DNA of 64,000 nt from Buchnera aphidicola (Pemphigus immunis). GTDB taxonomy: Bacteria; Pseudomonadota; Gammaproteobacteria; Enterobacterales; Enterobacteriaceae. The stretch lies in NCBI RefSeq assembly GCF_964059115.1, contig NZ_OZ060408.1, positions 124,001 to 188,000 on the forward strand, in the 5' to 3' direction. The notes below the pieces were generated by a model. The model made no database searches. It worked only from the letters and a program-made list of their open reading frames with translations, and was not told where the DNA came from. Of this stretch, positions 1 to 8,645 are shown piece after piece. Position 1 is the stretch's first letter. Each line of letters begins with the position of its first letter. Made by a program: the position numbers and the translations under genes.

Positions 1-1
1 A

Positions 2-478
2 TTTTATACTCATTCTATTAATTTATTGGATAATTATTCTAAATATTTTGAAGTTTTAATACAAACTACATATCCTAATGATGCTGATTTAAATCAGTTG
101 ATACAAGAAGGTTATTCTAACCTATCCATTAATTTGTTAAAAAAAAGACAGTTTTTAAAATTACCTCCATTTACTTATCATGTTATGATTTATGTTAAAA
201 TAAAAAAATCTTGTAAGATAGAAAATCTTTTTTTAATTCTGCAAGATATTATAAAAAATAATAAAAAAGAAAGTAATATAAATATTTGGATGATGGGTAC
301 TTGTCCTGATTTTTATCAATCTAAAAATGGAAAATACTATGTTCATAAGTTATTATTACAGAGTTCTTCTCGTAATGAATTACATAATGTGTTGCAATTT
401 AGTATTGATTTTATAAGTATAATTCCTATGTTTCGAAAAATAAAATGGAAATTAGATATAGATCCTATTGATATTTAA
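2..478 (+). CDS. priA: Primosomal protein N' (PriA helicase), C-terminal fragment cut by the window edge
   Basis: The frame is open from base 2 and continues leftward out of the window, so the start is not visible. About 158 residues remain, and they align with the last part of E. coli PriA: the stretch VLIQTTYPNDADLNQLIQEG matches the conserved VLIQTHHPEHPLLQ region of helicase domain 2, followed by a conserved LPPFTYHV segment and the C-terminal W-LDIDPIDI (E. coli VLDVDPIEG). PriA reloads the replicative helicase at stalled forks. A TTG at 26 is only an internal codon and not a start. No lesion is visible in this part, so the gene is probably intact. The 261-base gap to tyrS is A/T-rich and shows no other gene. 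Confidence 0.93.
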   Translation, partial: FYTHSINLLDNYSKYFEVLIQTTYPNDADLNQLIQEGYSNLSINLLKKRQFLKLPPFTYHVMIYVKIKKSCKIENLFLILQDIIKNNKKESNINIWMMGTCPDFYQSKNGKYYVHKLLLQSSSRNELHNVLQFSIDFISIIPMFRKIKWKLDIDPIDI

Positions 479-739
479 GAAACATAATAATTTTTATAGG
501 TTATATATATTGAGTTAAAAGATTCTTTTGTTAATCTTAATTTATTTATATATATAGTAGTAAAATTTATAAATAATTTATTTTAAATAAACATTAATTT
601 TTTAAATAAATAGTATTTATACAAGATTAACAATAAAGTGTTTTTAAAATTTTGAGTTAATTAACGGCAATATTTTTTTTTAATAAGAGTGATAAATAAA
701 ATTTTATATTTAATAGCGTTATGTTAATATGGGGATTTT

Positions 740-2011
740 ATGTTATATGAAAAATTAATTAATGAGTTAAAAGAAAGAAAATCTGTAGCACAGTTGACAG
801 ATGAAAAAGGATTATTAAAGTGTATGTTACGAGGTTCTATTGTGCTTTATTGCGGATTTGATATTACTGCCGATAGTTTACATATAGGTCATATTTTACC
901 TTTACTTTCTTTAAAAAGATTTCAATTATTAGGACATAAACCAATTGTTTTGTTGGGTGAGGCAACAAGTTTAATAGGAGATCCTAGTTTTAAAACTACA
1001 GAAAGAAAATTCAATAATGTGGAAGATATTATTTTATGGAGAAAATGTATTTCTAAACAAATTTCTTTTTTTCTTGATTTTAATCATGGTACGAATAGTG
1101 CTGAAATTGTCAATAATAAAGATTGGTTTGGTAAAATTAATTTATTAAAATTTTTACGTGATGTTGGAAAACATTTTTCAGTAAATAGGATGATAAATCG
1201 AGAATCGGTAAAAAGAAGAATTCTTTCTAATAATCAAGGAATATCTTTTACTGAATTTTCCTATAATTTATTACAAGCATATGATTTTTCGGTATTATAT
1301 AAAAAATATGCAGTAGTTTTACAAATTGGGGGGTCAGATCAATGGGGAAATATTGCTTCCGGTATTTTTTTAACTCATCGATTATTTAATAAAAAAGTTT
1401 TTGGATTAACTTTACCTTTATTAATACAAGATAATGGTATTAAATTTGGAAAAACGGAAACAGGAACTATTTGGTTAGATCCTAAAAAAACAAGTCCTTA
1501 TAAGTTTTATCAATTTTGGATTAATCGATCAGATGAAGAAGTTTTTAATTTATTAAAAATGTTTACTTTTTTAACTATTGAGGATATTAAAAATATAGAA
1601 AAAGAAAGTATAAGAAATCATGATTTTTACTTTCCAAAAAGGATTTTAGCAGATAATATAACTGGTTTAGTACATGGGGAAAAAGGAGTATCTGCTGCTA
1701 AAAGAATTTCATCTTTTTTATTTTCTCAATCTTTAGATAATTTAATTTTATCTGATTTTAAACAATTGAAACAAGATGGTATACCTTTTGTTAAATTGTT
1801 AGGAAATGAAGATTTACAACAAGCGTTAGTCAATTCTATTTTAGCTCCTTCTCGTGGTCAAGCTCGTAATATGATTTCTTCTAATGCAATATATATTAAT
1901 AATTATGTTCAAAGAGATATTAAATATTTTTTTAAGGATTCTGATAAAATTTTTGGAAAATTTACTTTATTACGTCGTGGTAAAAAAAATCATTGTTTAT
2001 TATGTTGGTGA
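740..2011 (+). CDS. tyrS: Tyrosyl-tRNA synthetase
   Basis: This class I synthetase charges tRNA-Tyr with tyrosine in the cytoplasm. At 423 residues it is nearly identical in length to E. coli TyrRS (424). The HIGH signature is at residues 48-51 and the KMSKS-equivalent KFGKT at 235-239. The tyrosine-binding [10 protein letters not shown] lies at 195-204, and the C-terminal S4-like RNA-binding domain ends in LLRRGKKN, as in E. coli. The start ATG follows a GGGGA ribosome-binding site at 731-735. The gene stands alone, convergent with sufA, with 71 bases between the stops and no strong terminator hairpin. All catalytic signatures look intact. Confidence 0.98.
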   Translation: MLYEKLINELKERKSVAQLTDEKGLLKCMLRGSIVLYCGFDITADSLHIGHILPLLSLKRFQLLGHKPIVLLGEATSLIGDPSFKTTERKFNNVEDIILWRKCISKQISFFLDFNHGTNSAEIVNNKDWFGKINLLKFLRDVGKHFSVNRMINRESVKRRILSNNQGISFTEFSYNLLQAYDFSVLYKKYAVVLQIGGSDQWGNIASGIFLTHRLFNKKVFGLTLPLLIQDNGIKFGKTETGTIWLDPKKTSPYKFYQFWINRSDEEVFNLLKMFTFLTIEDIKNIEKESIRNHDFYFPKRILADNITGLVHGEKGVSAAKRISSFLFSQSLDNLILSDFKQLKQDGIPFVKLLGNEDLQQALVNSILAPSRGQARNMISSNAIYINNYVQRDIKYFFKDSDKIFGKFTLLRRGKKNHCLLCW

Positions 2012-2082
2012 AAATTTTTATATAAGTAAAATTATATATGCATATAACAATCGTAATAATTTATTTTTAATAATTTTTATTT

Positions 2083-2448
2083 TTATAATTCAAAACTTTC
2101 TCCACAACCACAGTGATTTTTTTGATTACTGTGTTTAAATTGAAATATTTTATTAAAATCTTTTTCTATAAAGTCAATTTCCATACCTTTTAATATTTTT
2201 AATATTTTTTTAGACACAAATAAAATAGTACCATTTTGAAATAATTCGATTTCTTCTTCTTTTTTTTCTTGAGCCAATTCCATTATAATACGATATCCAG
2301 CACATCCTGATTTTTTTATATTTAATCTGATTCCTTTGTTTTGTGGATTTTTATTAATTAAATGTAACATTTGTGTAGATGCATTTTTTGTTAAAGTAAT
2401 TTCTTGAAATAATTTTTTGTTTTTTATTTTTTTAGTAATGTTTTTCAT
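2083..2448 (-). CDS. sufA: A-type iron-sulfur carrier protein, SufA-like
   Basis: The 121-residue HesB/IscA-family carrier accepts Fe-S clusters and passes them to target proteins. The three cluster-ligand cysteines are present: Cys49 in SGCAGY, and Cys113 and Cys115 in HCGCGESF. The sequence around them (GIRLNIKKSGCAGY, GMEIDFIEKDFNKIFQF) is closer to E. coli SufA (GVRLGVKQTGCAGF, GTEVDFVREGLNQIFKF) than to ErpA or IscA, and in E. coli the suf cluster lies near ydiK, the next gene here. The start ATG has only a weak GGATT upstream. No other suf genes are adjacent, so partner proteins must be encoded elsewhere. ErpA or IscA remains a possible alternative name. Confidence 0.85.
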   Translation of the reverse strand: MKNITKKIKNKKLFQEITLTKNASTQMLHLINKNPQNKGIRLNIKKSGCAGYRIIMELAQEKKEEEIELFQNGTILFVSKKILKILKGMEIDFIEKDFNKIFQFKHSNQKNHCGCGESFEL

Positions 2449-2981
2449 TTTTTGAATCCTTAATTATGAATAATTAATAATTAGTTATTTTAGATAAATA
2501 AATTGATATATTATATAATATTATTATAGTGCATATATTTTTTATATAAAGATTATTTTATTTTTAGAGATTTATTAATAATATTTTTATATTTAATGTT
2601 ATATATATAAAAATATATATTTTAAGAGAATAAATTGTGTTCATTTGAGTTAAATTTTTCACAATATATTTGTTAAAATTTTAGTAGATTAATCTTAAGA
2701 ATATTTTAAGATTTATTTTTCATTTTGTAAATTGGTGTTTAAACAAAAAAAGTTTTTATACAAAGATTAAAAATTTTAAGATAGTTGTTAAACTTAAATG
2801 TATATTTAGAGTTTTTTAAAAAATAATATAATGTGAAATGTTTAGTGTTTTTTATTTTTTTGCATACATATATAAAAATATAATTTTGATTTATATGTGG
2901 TACATATTATCTCTTTTTATAAGAGGTATTAATTTTTAATAGTTTTAAAATAATCCAAGAGCTATTGGGGTGTAATTTAGT
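2449..2981. other. Non-coding A/T-rich spacer between sufA and ydiK
   Basis: 533 bases between divergent genes; it must carry the promoters of sufA (minus) and ydiK (plus). I see no open frame with a ribosome-binding site, no tRNA signature and no G+C-rich hairpin. A short inverted repeat CTTAA/TTAAG lies near 2693. Confidence 0.6.
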
Positions 2982-4112
2982 ATGTATAATTACAAGAATA
3001 GTATAGATTTTCCGCAAGCTATATTTTCATTAATTTTTTTTATTATTATGATATTAATGAGTTTTTGGATTATTCGTCCATTTGTTTTGGGATTTTCTTG
3101 GGCAAGTATGATTGTAATTGCTACTTGGCCGTTTATGTTAAAAGTACAATTTTGGTTAGGAGGAAAACGTTATTTTGCTGTTATTATAATGACTATTGTT
3201 TTATTGCTTTTGTTTATTGTTCCTGTTGTTTTTTTAGTTAATAATTTGATAGAAAATAGTATTCCTTTGATGAATTGGTTAACTTCGGGTAATTTACAAC
3301 TTCCTAATTTAAATTGGTTGCAAGATGTACCTATTATTGGAATGAAGTTATTTATAAGTTATCATAAGTTATTAAATGAAGGAGGAGTAGCATTAATTAC
3401 TCAAATTCAACCTTATATGGGTATTACTACTGAATTTTTTATTATACAAGTAGGTAATTTTGGTCGTTTTGTTATTGATTTAATCTTTATGTTGATTTTT
3501 AGTTCGATATTGTACTGGAATGGAGAACAAGTTGGAAATATTATACGTCATTTTGCATTTAGATTAGCAGCTAAACCAGGAGATACAGTGGTATTACTTG
3601 CGGGACAGGCTATTCGAGCAGTTGCATTAGGTGTGGTTGTAACAGCTTTGGTACAAGGAATATTAGGAGGTATAGGATTAGCGATATCAGGCATACCGTA
3701 TGCTTCTTTATTAATGATATTAATTATTTTATTTTGTTTAATTCAATTAGGTCCTTTACCAGTTTTAGTCCCCGCTATTATTTGGCTTTATTGGCATAGT
3801 AATGTAACTTGTGGAACTGCGTTATTAATTTGGAGTAGTATATTGTGTATTTTAGACCATATTTTACGACCAATTCTGATACGTATAGGTGCTGATTTAC
3901 CTACTTTATTAATTTTATCTGGAGTGATTGGAGGATTACTTGCTTTCGGTATGATTGGTTTATTTATTGGTCCAGTAGTATTAGTAATATCATATCGTTT
4001 AATATTATCTTGGATGAATGAGATTCCTTCTCCTGATTCATTATCTAATGTACCGATAAAAAAAATATCTAAAAAAAAAAGTAATAAGATTTTTTATGTG
4101 AGATATATATAA
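2982..4112 (+). CDS. ydiK: Inner-membrane permease YdiK, AI-2E transporter (PerM) family
   Basis: The 376-residue polytopic membrane protein is collinear with E. coli YdiK (370). Hydrophobic segments lie near residues 12-35, 40-50, 62-85, 155-180, 215-260 and 300-345. Strongly conserved stretches include AIRAVALGVVVTALVQGILG, LGPLPVLVPAIIWLYW and GVIGGLLAFGMIGLFIGPV. The family exports small molecules or acts as an Na+/H+ antiporter in some members; the substrate of YdiK is unknown, so function here is uncertain. The start ATG follows a GGGGTG at about 2968-2973. Its retention in such a small genome, next to biosynthetic genes, suggests a transport role important to the symbiosis, which is inference. 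Confidence 0.92.
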   Translation: MYNYKNSIDFPQAIFSLIFFIIMILMSFWIIRPFVLGFSWASMIVIATWPFMLKVQFWLGGKRYFAVIIMTIVLLLLFIVPVVFLVNNLIENSIPLMNWLTSGNLQLPNLNWLQDVPIIGMKLFISYHKLLNEGGVALITQIQPYMGITTEFFIIQVGNFGRFVIDLIFMLIFSSILYWNGEQVGNIIRHFAFRLAAKPGDTVVLLAGQAIRAVALGVVVTALVQGILGGIGLAISGIPYASLLMILIILFCLIQLGPLPVLVPAIIWLYWHSNVTCGTALLIWSSILCILDHILRPILIRIGADLPTLLILSGVIGGLLAFGMIGLFIGPVVLVISYRLILSWMNEIPSPDSLSNVPIKKISKKKSNKIFYVRYI

Positions 4113-4515
4113 AAAATTATTTTTAAAATAAAAAATAATTGGAATAAAATATTAATATATTTTCAATAATTTGAATATAAATCTATAAGATAAATTATTT
4201 AATTATATTGCAATATATCATATAATTATTTTATTTTTATAAAAAATTTCTTATCAAAAATTTTTTAATATTTTTATTTTAAAGATAAATATATATTAAT
4301 TATTAGTATTATATAAAAATATAAATTTATTTAAAAATATTATTTATAAATATTAGATATATTGATATGTTACTTTTTTAAAAAATTTTTTAATAAAAAC
4401 TTTTAAAAAATATTTTTAAGTTTAAATTAAATAATTTACTATTTAATTAGTTTTATTTCAATTCTAATTATATCTTAGTATTCTCTTAGAATACTGATTA
4501 TTTATAGAGAAAAGA
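4113..4515. other. Spacer between ydiK and aroH
   Basis: 403 A/T-rich bases. Just after the ydiK stop there is an A/T-only hairpin (AATTATTTTT at 4115-4124 pairing with 4131-4140, loop of 6) with no U-tract, so a weak terminator at best. The aroH promoter must lie here. A G+C-containing hairpin close to aroH is listed separately. Nothing else recognised. Confidence 0.5.
4477..4495 (+). promoter_or_regulatory. 7-bp inverted repeat just upstream of the aroH ribosome-binding site
   Basis: AGTATTC (4477-4483) and GAATACT (4489-4495) are perfect reverse complements around a TCTTA loop and end 20 bases before the aroH ATG. In RNA this would form a hairpin next to the AGAGAAAAG ribosome-binding region; in DNA it is a dyad that could be an operator. 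It does not match the CTAG-cored E. coli TrpR operator of aroH. Confidence 0.35.
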
Positions 4516-5562
4516 ATGAAAAAAACAGACGAATTGCGAACGATACGAATTGATCCATTAGTTACACCTGCTGAATTAGCTCAGCGTCATATTATTACTC
4601 CGGAAATTACGGAAAATGTTATTACAACAAGGAACAATATTGCAAGAATAATAACAGGTCAAGATAAACGTCTATTGGTTATCATAGGACCTTGTTCAGT
4701 ACATGATCCAGAAGCAGCAGTAGAATATGCTTCTAAACTTAACGAATTAAGAAAAAAATATTATTCTCGTCTCGAAATTGTAATGAGGACTTATTTCGAA
4801 AAACCGAGAACTGTTGTTGGATGGAAAGGATTAATTTCTGATCCTGATCTCAATAGTAGTTTTCGAGTTAATCATGGATTATCTATTGCTAGAAAATTGT
4901 TATTAGATATAAATAGATTAGGTATGCCTTCTGCTACAGAATTTTTAGATATAGTAATTGGACAGTTTATAGCGGATCTTATTAGTTGGGGAGCTATAGG
5001 CGCAAGAACTACAGAAAGTCAGATTCATCGTGAAATGGCTTCTGCTTTATCTTGTCCTGTAGGTTTTAAAAATGGTACTGATGGAAATATTCGTATTGCT
5101 ATAGATGCAATTAGGGCTTCTAAAGTAAAACATTTGTTTTTAGCACCGGACAAACATGGGAAAATGACTATCAATCATACGAGTGGTAATCCATTTTGTC
5201 ATATTATTATGCGTGGTGGTATGTTACCAAATTATCATGTTGAAGATATTGCTTCAGCTGTGAAACATTTGCAAGATTTTAATTTACCAGAATATTTAAT
5301 GGTTGATTTTAGTCACGGAAATTGTTTAAAACAACATCGTAGACAATGTGATGTAGGAGAATCTATAGCTAAACAAATTTATAATGGTTCTACAGCTATT
5401 GTTGGTGTTATGATTGAAAGTTTTTTAGAAGAAGGTTGTCAAACGGTAGTTAATAGCGAATCTTTAGTTTATGGGAAATCTATTACAGATCCGTGTTTGG
5501 GTTGGGATGACAGTGTGTTATTGATTGATCGGTTAGCAAAATCTATTGATAGTCGTTTTTAA
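4516..5562 (+). CDS. aroH: 3-deoxy-D-arabino-heptulosonate 7-phosphate (DAHP) synthase, tryptophan-type
   Basis: The enzyme catalyses the first step of the shikimate pathway (phosphoenolpyruvate + erythrose 4-phosphate to DAHP), supplying chorismate for tryptophan and phenylalanine, which Buchnera provides to its host. At 348 residues it equals E. coli AroH, and the blocks match AroH closely: GPCSVHD with the metal-ligand Cys60, KPRTVVGWKG at 96-105, GARTTESQIHREMASALSCP, and the C-terminal SITDPCLGWDDS. The N-terminal MKKTDELRTIRIDPLVTPAE is nearer AroH than AroG or AroF, so feedback by tryptophan is the family expectation; I have not tested the allosteric residues. It is a single-gene transcription unit followed by a strong terminator. 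Confidence 0.96.
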   Translation: MKKTDELRTIRIDPLVTPAELAQRHIITPEITENVITTRNNIARIITGQDKRLLVIIGPCSVHDPEAAVEYASKLNELRKKYYSRLEIVMRTYFEKPRTVVGWKGLISDPDLNSSFRVNHGLSIARKLLLDINRLGMPSATEFLDIVIGQFIADLISWGAIGARTTESQIHREMASALSCPVGFKNGTDGNIRIAIDAIRASKVKHLFLAPDKHGKMTINHTSGNPFCHIIMRGGMLPNYHVEDIASAVKHLQDFNLPEYLMVDFSHGNCLKQHRRQCDVGESIAKQIYNGSTAIVGVMIESFLEEGCQTVVNSESLVYGKSITDPCLGWDDSVLLIDRLAKSIDSRF

Positions 5563-5567
5563 GGATT

Positions 5568-5605
5568 AGTAAGGGTATCAGTTAAATAAAACTGATACCC
5601 TTACT
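5568..5605 (+). terminator. Rho-independent terminator of aroH
   Basis: A perfect 16-bp stem, AGTAAGGGTATCAGTT at 5568-5583 pairing with 5590-5605 around a 6-base loop, begins six bases after the aroH stop and is followed by TTATAT. It is one of the most stable hairpins in the window and much richer in G+C than the surrounding spacer. Confidence 0.85.
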
Positions 5606-5683
5606 TTATATAAAACTTTGGTATTTTATATTATATTTAATATACTATATTAAATATGGATTAATTTTTTGATATTATAAAAT

Positions 5684-5692
5684 TGGTATAAT
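5684..5692 (+). promoter_or_regulatory. Candidate extended -10 promoter element for the thrS operon
   Basis: TGGTATAAT matches the extended -10 consensus (TGnTATAAT) downstream of the aroH terminator and upstream of the thrS remnant. There is no convincing -35, and TATAAT-like words are common in this A/T-rich DNA, so this is only a candidate. Confidence 0.3.
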
Positions 5693-5851
5693 CATACACT
5701 TGTTGTTAGTAAAAAATATAAACAATTTTATTAAAGATAAAAATTAGATAATATTAAATATATATTTATTTTTATATTTTTTATAAGATATATTATTATT
5801 TAATAAATCTATATTTTATATTATTTATTTGATGGTTAATAAAGATCTATA

Positions 5852-5988
5852 ATTCTTATTATCACTTTATTAGATGGAAGTAAATGGATATATGATCATT
5901 TTATTCGATAATATAAATTACTAAAGATATTAAAGTAAGTTTAGCACAATCTTTTGTAGTAGATTATATGAATAGTTAATTAGTAGGT
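5852..5988 (+). pseudogene. thrS: Degraded TGS-domain remnant of thrS (lost N-terminus)
   Basis: Translated in two frames, this stretch still resembles the first 45 or so residues of E. coli ThrRS. In the frame of 5852, ILIITLLDGSKWIYDHFI aligns with MPVITLPDGSQRHYDHPV. After a net single-base loss, the frame of 5917 reads ITKDIKVSLAQSFVVDYMNS, aligning with VALDIGPGLAKACIAGRVNG. A TAA at 5977-5979 stands where E. coli has a glutamate, then LVG continues directly into the open thrS frame. The position of the original start is ATT rather than ATG, and a second TAA lies near 5909-5916 in either frame. At least three lesions make a sequencing error an unlikely explanation. Confidence 0.8.
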
Positions 5989-7779
5989 GTGTATACTGTG
6001 ATAAAAAGTGATTCTAAAGTTATTATTATCAATAATAAAAAACGATCTTCTTTAGAAATAATTCGTTATTCTTGCGCGCAATTATTAGCTTATTCTATAA
6101 AAAAAATGTATCCAATATCTAAAATTGCTAATAATACAATTTCTAAAAATGGATTTTATTGTGATATAGATATTGAGGTTAAATTAACTAAAGATGATAT
6201 TTCTGTATTAGAAAAGAATATGTTGAATTTAGTTAAAAATAATTTTTTTTTAATGAAAAAAATAGTTACATGGAAAGATGCTTATAATTTATTTTTATCA
6301 CGTAATGAGATTTATAAAATATATGATTTAGAAAACATTTTTAAAAATCAATCTATGATTGAAATCTATTATAATGAAGATTATGTTGATTTTTGTATTG
6401 GGAAGCAGGTATCGGATGTAAAATTTTGTCGTTTTTTTCAGTTACAGAATATTTCTGGTGCATATTGGAAAGACAACAAAATGAACAAAATGTTACAAAG
6501 AATATCAGGAACTGCATGGTCTAGCGAAAATCAATTAAAAAAATATATTGAAAGTATAAATAAAGCAAAAGAAAGAGATCATAGAATTATTGCCAAAAAA
6601 TTAGATTTATATCATATGCAAGAAGAAGCTCCTGGCATGATTTTTTGGCATCATAATGGTTTTATAATTTTTCGAGAATTAGAAAATTTTGTTAGATGGC
6701 ATTTAAAGCGATATCATTATCAGGAAGTAAAAACTCCTTTTATGATGGATCAATCTATATGGAAAAAAAGTGGTCATTTAAAAAATTATCAAGAATCTAT
6801 ATTTGTTACATCATCGGAAAATAGAAATTATTGCATAAAACCAATGAATTGTCCTGGTCATGTTCAAATATTTAATCAGAGATTGAGATCTTATCGTGAT
6901 TTACCAGTTAGAATTTCAGAATTTGGTACTTGTCATCGTAATGAACCATCCGGTTCTTTACATGGTTTAATGAGAATTAGAGGTTTCACTCAAGATGATG
7001 CCCATATATTTTGTACAGAAGACCAAATTAAAAAAGAAATAAATAATTGTATTAAAATGATATATGATGTATATAATTTTTTTTATTTTAAAAAAATATC
7101 AGTAAAATTATCCACACGGCCTGAAAAACGTATAGGTGATGATAAAATTTGGGATTATGCGGAACGGAATTTAATAGAAGTATTGAAAGAAAATAATTTG
7201 TCATTTGATTATCAAGTAGGAGAAGGTGCTTTTTATGGACCTAAGATAGAATTTTCTTTGCATGATTCTTTAGATCGTGTCTGGCAATGTGGGACAATTC
7301 AGTTAGATTTTTATTTACCAACTAGTTTACATGCGTTTTATATAAATAAAAAAAATGAATATCAGGTACCGGTAATGATTCATAGGGCTATATTAGGTTC
7401 TATAGAAAGATTTATTGGTATTTTAGTAGAAGAGTATAGAGGTTATTTTCCAGTTTGGTTATCTCCCGTACAAGTAGTGGTTATAGGTATTAATAATACT
7501 CATATTAATTATGTAAATCAATTAGTTAAGAAATTGTCTGATGAAGGTATCAGAGTTATATCAGATTTGAGAAAAGATAGAGTTAATTTTAAAATTCGAG
7601 AACATATATTAAATAAAATACCTTATATTTTAATATGTGGTGATCGAGAAGAAAAAAGTAACACAGTAAGTATTAGAACTCGATCAGGTAAAACAATAAG
7701 TAATATAGAATTTAGTCATTGGATAAAAAAATTGAAAAAGAAAATTATAGATCGTATTGGTAATTTATTGGAGGAATAA
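5989..7779 (+). CDS. thrS: Threonyl-tRNA synthetase lacking the TGS domain and with an eroded editing site
   Basis: The class II synthetase charges tRNA-Thr. The open frame has 596 residues against 642 in E. coli: it begins near the end of the former TGS domain, then runs collinearly to LLEE at the C-terminus. The catalytic zinc ligands are kept (Cys288 in MNCPGH, His339 in QDDAHI, the VPVMIHRAILG histidine), as are motif 2 (EFGTCHRNEPSG) and the C-terminal anticodon-binding domain. In the editing domain, E. coli His73/His77 (HSCAH) are Tyr27/Gln31 (YSCAQ), and CRGPH is CIGKQ (Cys136 kept, His186 to Gln140). The start is GTG at 5989 or, better spaced from AGGTG at 5986-5990, GTG at 5998. Its end carries the infC ribosome-binding site. 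Confidence 0.93.
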   Translation: MYTVIKSDSKVIIINNKKRSSLEIIRYSCAQLLAYSIKKMYPISKIANNTISKNGFYCDIDIEVKLTKDDISVLEKNMLNLVKNNFFLMKKIVTWKDAYNLFLSRNEIYKIYDLENIFKNQSMIEIYYNEDYVDFCIGKQVSDVKFCRFFQLQNISGAYWKDNKMNKMLQRISGTAWSSENQLKKYIESINKAKERDHRIIAKKLDLYHMQEEAPGMIFWHHNGFIIFRELENFVRWHLKRYHYQEVKTPFMMDQSIWKKSGHLKNYQESIFVTSSENRNYCIKPMNCPGHVQIFNQRLRSYRDLPVRISEFGTCHRNEPSGSLHGLMRIRGFTQDDAHIFCTEDQIKKEINNCIKMIYDVYNFFYFKKISVKLSTRPEKRIGDDKIWDYAERNLIEVLKENNLSFDYQVGEGAFYGPKIEFSLHDSLDRVWQCGTIQLDFYLPTSLHAFYINKKNEYQVPVMIHRAILGSIERFIGILVEEYRGYFPVWLSPVQVVVIGINNTHINYVNQLVKKLSDEGIRVISDLRKDRVNFKIREHILNKIPYILICGDREEKSNTVSIRTRSGKTISNIEFSHWIKKLKKKIIDRIGNLLEE

Positions 7780-7782
7780 AGT

Positions 7783-8322
7783 ATTAAAGTCGGAAAAAAA
7801 ATACAATTAATACGTCCTAATCGTATTAATAATGAAATTCGAGCCAAAGAGGTTCGCCTTTCAGGTATGGAAGGTGATCAAATAGGTATTGTGAGTTTAC
7901 GAGAAGCATTAAAACAGGCAGTGGAAGCCGGAGTGGATTTAGTTGAAATTAGTCCAAATGCAGAACCACCAGTATGTCGTATTATGAATTATGGAAAATA
8001 TTTATATGAAAAAAGTAAATCTTATAAAGAACAAAAGAAAAAACAAAAAATAATACAGGTAAAGGAAATAAAATTTAGACCAGGAACAGATAAAGGAGAT
8101 TATCAAGTTAAATTAAGGAATTTAATTCGTTTTTTAGCGGAAGGAGATAAAGTAAAAATTACAATACGTTTTCGTGGTCGTGAAGTAGCACATCAACAGA
8201 TAGGAATAGATATGTTAAATCGAATAAGAAATGATTTACATGAATTGGCTATTGTGGAATTCTTTCCTAGTAGAGTAGAAGGTCGTCAAATGATAATGAT
8301 TTTATCACCTAAAAAGAAGTGA
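7783..8322 (+). CDS. infC: Translation initiation factor IF-3, with ATT start codon
   Basis: IF-3 binds the 30S subunit and enforces correct start-codon selection. The first ATG of the frame (7867) would remove 28 conserved residues; the frame upstream reads [20 protein letters not shown], matching E. coli KGGKRVQTARPNRINGEIR. An ATT at 7783, six bases after a GGAGGA overlapping the thrS end, matches the rare AUU start through which E. coli infC is autoregulated. From there the product is 179 residues (E. coli 180). The N-domain, lysine-rich linker (KEQKKKQK) and C-domain ([13 protein letters not shown]) are intact. It is the second gene of the thrS-infC-rpmI-rplT operon. Confidence 0.95.
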   Translation: MKVGKKIQLIRPNRINNEIRAKEVRLSGMEGDQIGIVSLREALKQAVEAGVDLVEISPNAEPPVCRIMNYGKYLYEKSKSYKEQKKKQKIIQVKEIKFRPGTDKGDYQVKLRNLIRFLAEGDKVKITIRFRGREVAHQQIGIDMLNRIRNDLHELAIVEFFPSRVEGRQMIMILSPKKK

Positions 8323-8405
8323 TTTTTTTTAATTTATATTTTTGAAAAAATACTCTTAGTGGTATATATATTAGTAATCTTAAAAAATTAGCATGGAATA
8401 TCATT

Positions 8406-8603
8406 ATGCCTAAGATAAAAACTTTACGTAGTGCAGCAAAAAGATTTAAAAAAACTGCATCAGGCATGTTTAAGCATAAACAGGCTAATTTACGTCATTT
8501 ATTAACTAAAAAAACAACTAATAGGAAAAGAAATTTACGTTCTAAAAAAATAGTTTCAAAAGGAGATAGAGGTAAAGTAGTATTTTTATTGCCGTATTCA
8601 TAA
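8406..8603 (+). CDS. rpmI: 50S ribosomal protein L35 (bL35)
   Basis: This 65-residue, highly basic protein begins [20 protein letters not shown] and carries the family's [20 protein letters not shown] segment; E. coli L35 is also about 65 residues. It lies 83 bases after infC and 42 bases before rplT, the conserved order of the IF3-L35-L20 operon. In E. coli, L20 represses this gene through a pseudoknot in the mRNA; I could not identify the equivalent fold here. Confidence 0.97.
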   Translation: MPKIKTLRSAAKRFKKTASGMFKHKQANLRHLLTKKTTNRKRNLRSKKIVSKGDRGKVVFLLPYS

Positions 8604-8645
8604 TTTTTTTATTTTTTTAATAATAATGTTAAAAAAGGAGATCAA

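Noticed and set aside
2449-2981. tRNA or rRNA genes in the long spacers
   Set aside because: No spacer in the window shows a T-loop motif with a 7-bp acceptor stem and CCA end; no rRNA signatures seen.
4477-4495. TrpR operator at aroH
   Set aside because: The half-sites lack the CTAG core spacing of the known operator; only the dyad itself is reported.
5852-5988. Programmed frameshift or leader ORF upstream of thrS
   Set aside because: There is no ATG/GTG/TTG start in the first frame, no slippery site at the shift, and at least two stop codons; decay is simpler.
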